NCBI RefSeq assembly: GCF_938031315.1
Contig: NZ_CALHHT010000036.1
Coordinates: 1 to 6,096, forward strand
Length of the DNA: 6,096 bases
DNA from: an uncultured Campylobacter sp.
GTDB taxonomy: Bacteria > Campylobacterota > Campylobacteria > Campylobacterales > Campylobacteraceae
Direction of reading: 5' to 3'
In this document: positions 5,134 through 6,096 of the stretch, one piece after another
Numbering within the stretch: the first letter of the stretch is position 1
How the letters are laid out: every line of letters starts with the position of its first letter
Translations under genes and position numbers: made by a program
The notes under the pieces: model-generated
Seen by the model: only the letters and a program-made list of their open reading frames with translations
Database searches by the model: none
Told to the model about the DNA's origin: nothing

Positions 5134-6096
5134 ATGGCAAAACTCCATCTCGTCTCGCTGGGCTGTAATAAAAATTTAGTTGATTCCGAGATCATGCTTG
5201 GGCGTCTGAAAAACTACGAGATCACGGATGAACCCGCAAGTGCGGACGTGATGATCGTAAATACTTGCGGCTTCATAGCAAGCGCCAAGCAGGAGAGTAT
5301 CCGCACGATTTTGAAGCTTAGCGAGCAGAAAAAAAGCGGCGCGCTGCTGGTCGTCACGGGCTGTCTGATGCAGCGCTACAAAGACGAGCTCATGCGCGAG
5401 CTACCCGAGGTCGATATTTTCAGCGGCGTCGGCGACTACGACAAGATCGACGAAATGATCTTAAAAAAGCAAAATTTATTCAGCCCACAAACCTATCTGC
5501 AAAGTCCCGCGCTTACCTCTTCACGCGTGATAACGGGCTCAAACTACCACGCTTACGTTAAAATTTCGGAGGGCTGTAATCAAAAATGCTCTTTCTGCGC
5601 CATTCCGAGCTTCAAAGGTCGCCTAAAAAGCCGCAGCATCGACGACATCGAAGCAGAGGTGCGCGGCTTGGTGGCGCGCGGATTTTACGATTTTAGCTTT
5701 ATCGCGCAGGATTCTAGCAGCTACGGTCGCGATCTAAGACGCGGCAAAAAAGGCGGATCAAATTTTAAAGACTACCGCGATGAGTTAAATTTTGCAGGCT
5801 TTCGCGACGGGCAGAATTCCGATGGCTCAAGCGGCAGCGCGGGAGATAAAATTTCCGCTCAAAGTAAGCTCTCCTGCGGTAAGGGCTCTAGCGACGAGAG
5901 TGCTGGCGACGAAAAAGCCCACGAACAGGACATAGATCTAGTCGCGCTGATAAAACGCATCGAAAAAATAAAGGGCGTCAAGGTCGCGCGCGTGCTGTAT
6001 CTCTACCCCACCAGCACCGACGAGCGACTCATCCGCACGATCGTGGGCTCACCCGTTTTCGCAAATTACTTCGACATGCCGATTCAGCACATAAAC
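5134..6096 (+). CDS. rimO: Ribosomal protein S12 methylthiotransferase RimO, incomplete at the window end
   Basis: The frame is open from the ATG at 5134 to the last base, giving 321 residues; the C-terminal part, including the expected TRAM domain, lies outside. RimO is a radical-SAM enzyme that methylthiolates an Asp of ribosomal protein S12. The N-terminal methylthiotransferase domain shows LGCNKNLVDSE and cysteines C11, C45 (NTCGF) and C77 (TGCLMQRY) for the auxiliary [4Fe-4S] cluster. The radical-SAM motif is SEGCNQKCSFCAIPSFKGR with C148, C152 and C155. IAQDSSSYG (190-198) and LYLYPTSTDE (about 289-298) also match RimO rather than MiaB. Between these two motifs is an extra low-complexity stretch (about 201-266) not expected in the family. 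There is no clear SD; the ATG is one base after the panC stop, so translation is probably coupled to panC. Confidence 0.95.
   Translation, partial: MAKLHLVSLGCNKNLVDSEIMLGRLKNYEITDEPASADVMIVNTCGFIASAKQESIRTILKLSEQKKSGALLVVTGCLMQRYKDELMRELPEVDIFSGVGDYDKIDEMILKKQNLFSPQTYLQSPALTSSRVITGSNYHAYVKISEGCNQKCSFCAIPSFKGRLKSRSIDDIEAEVRGLVARGFYDFSFIAQDSSSYGRDLRRGKKGGSNFKDYRDELNFAGFRDGQNSDGSSGSAGDKISAQSKLSCGKGSSDESAGDEKAHEQDIDLVALIKRIEKIKGVKVARVLYLYPTSTDERLIRTIVGSPVFANYFDMPIQHIN
5734..5931 (+). other. Low-complexity insert inside the RimO radical-SAM domain
   Basis: Codons for residues about 201-266 encode a Gly/Ser/Asp/Lys-rich stretch (for example NSDGSSGSAGDK and KGSSDESAGDEK) between the conserved QDSSSYG and the helix DLVALIKRIEKIKG. 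In ordinary RimO proteins these two elements are only a few to about twenty residues apart. The frame is intact and both flanks are well conserved, so it looks like an in-frame surface loop expansion rather than a sequencing error. The boundaries are approximate. Confidence 0.75.

Noticed and set aside
4595..5195. Minus-strand open frames across panC and the start of rimO
   Set aside because: They lie opposite two confidently identified genes, lack SDs, and have shadow-like composition.

Overview
The window looks like a chromosomal segment of a Campylobacterota species, most likely a Campylobacter with relatively high GC for the genus. The oral species related to C. gracilis, C. showae and C. 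rectus are possible, but the exact species is not decided by the sequence. This rests on the family-level look of PrfB, PanC and RimO, on extended -10 promoters (TGn-TATAAT) without a clear -35, and on the abundance of AAATTY/RAATTT words. Nothing indicates a prophage, insertion sequence, CRISPR array, tRNA or rRNA.

Layout. (1) Positions 3-71 hold the last 22 codons of a plus-strand gene, possibly uvrA. It is followed closely by a 373-aa membrane protein gene (95-1216), whose N-terminal part is a 15-bp tandem repeat coding for a pentapeptide array. (2) A 172-bp gap between convergent genes carries a 15-bp-arm inverted repeat (1295-1330). (3) A minus-strand operon runs from 3290 down to 1389: prfB (release factor 2), a 111-aa protein of unknown function, and a cysteine-rich Sel1/Hcp-like lipoprotein. 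It has its own promoter at about 3323-3328. (4) Just upstream on the same strand, from 4146 down to 3351, are three overlapping small genes. They resemble the enterobacterial yqjD-yqjE-yqjK set: a DUF883-type tail-anchored protein, a two-helix YqjE/holin-superfamily-like protein, and a small charged protein. (5) A 164-bp divergent region (4147-4310) carries a strong extended -10 promoter for panC. (6) On the plus strand, panC (4311-5132) is followed after one base by rimO (5134 to the window end, incomplete).

Functional picture. Two genes act directly on translation: prfB in termination and rimO in modification of ribosomal protein S12. A third, the DUF883 protein, belongs to a family whose E. 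coli member YqjD binds ribosomes at the inner membrane. panC makes pantothenate for coenzyme A. The features most worth a second look are the in-frame minisatellite in the 373-aa protein, a low-complexity insert of about 66 residues inside the RimO radical-SAM domain, the yqjDEK-like trio next to prfB, and the unknown gene plus lipoprotein in the prfB operon.

No single undescribed system is evident. The unusual features are modest and lie mainly within or around housekeeping genes.
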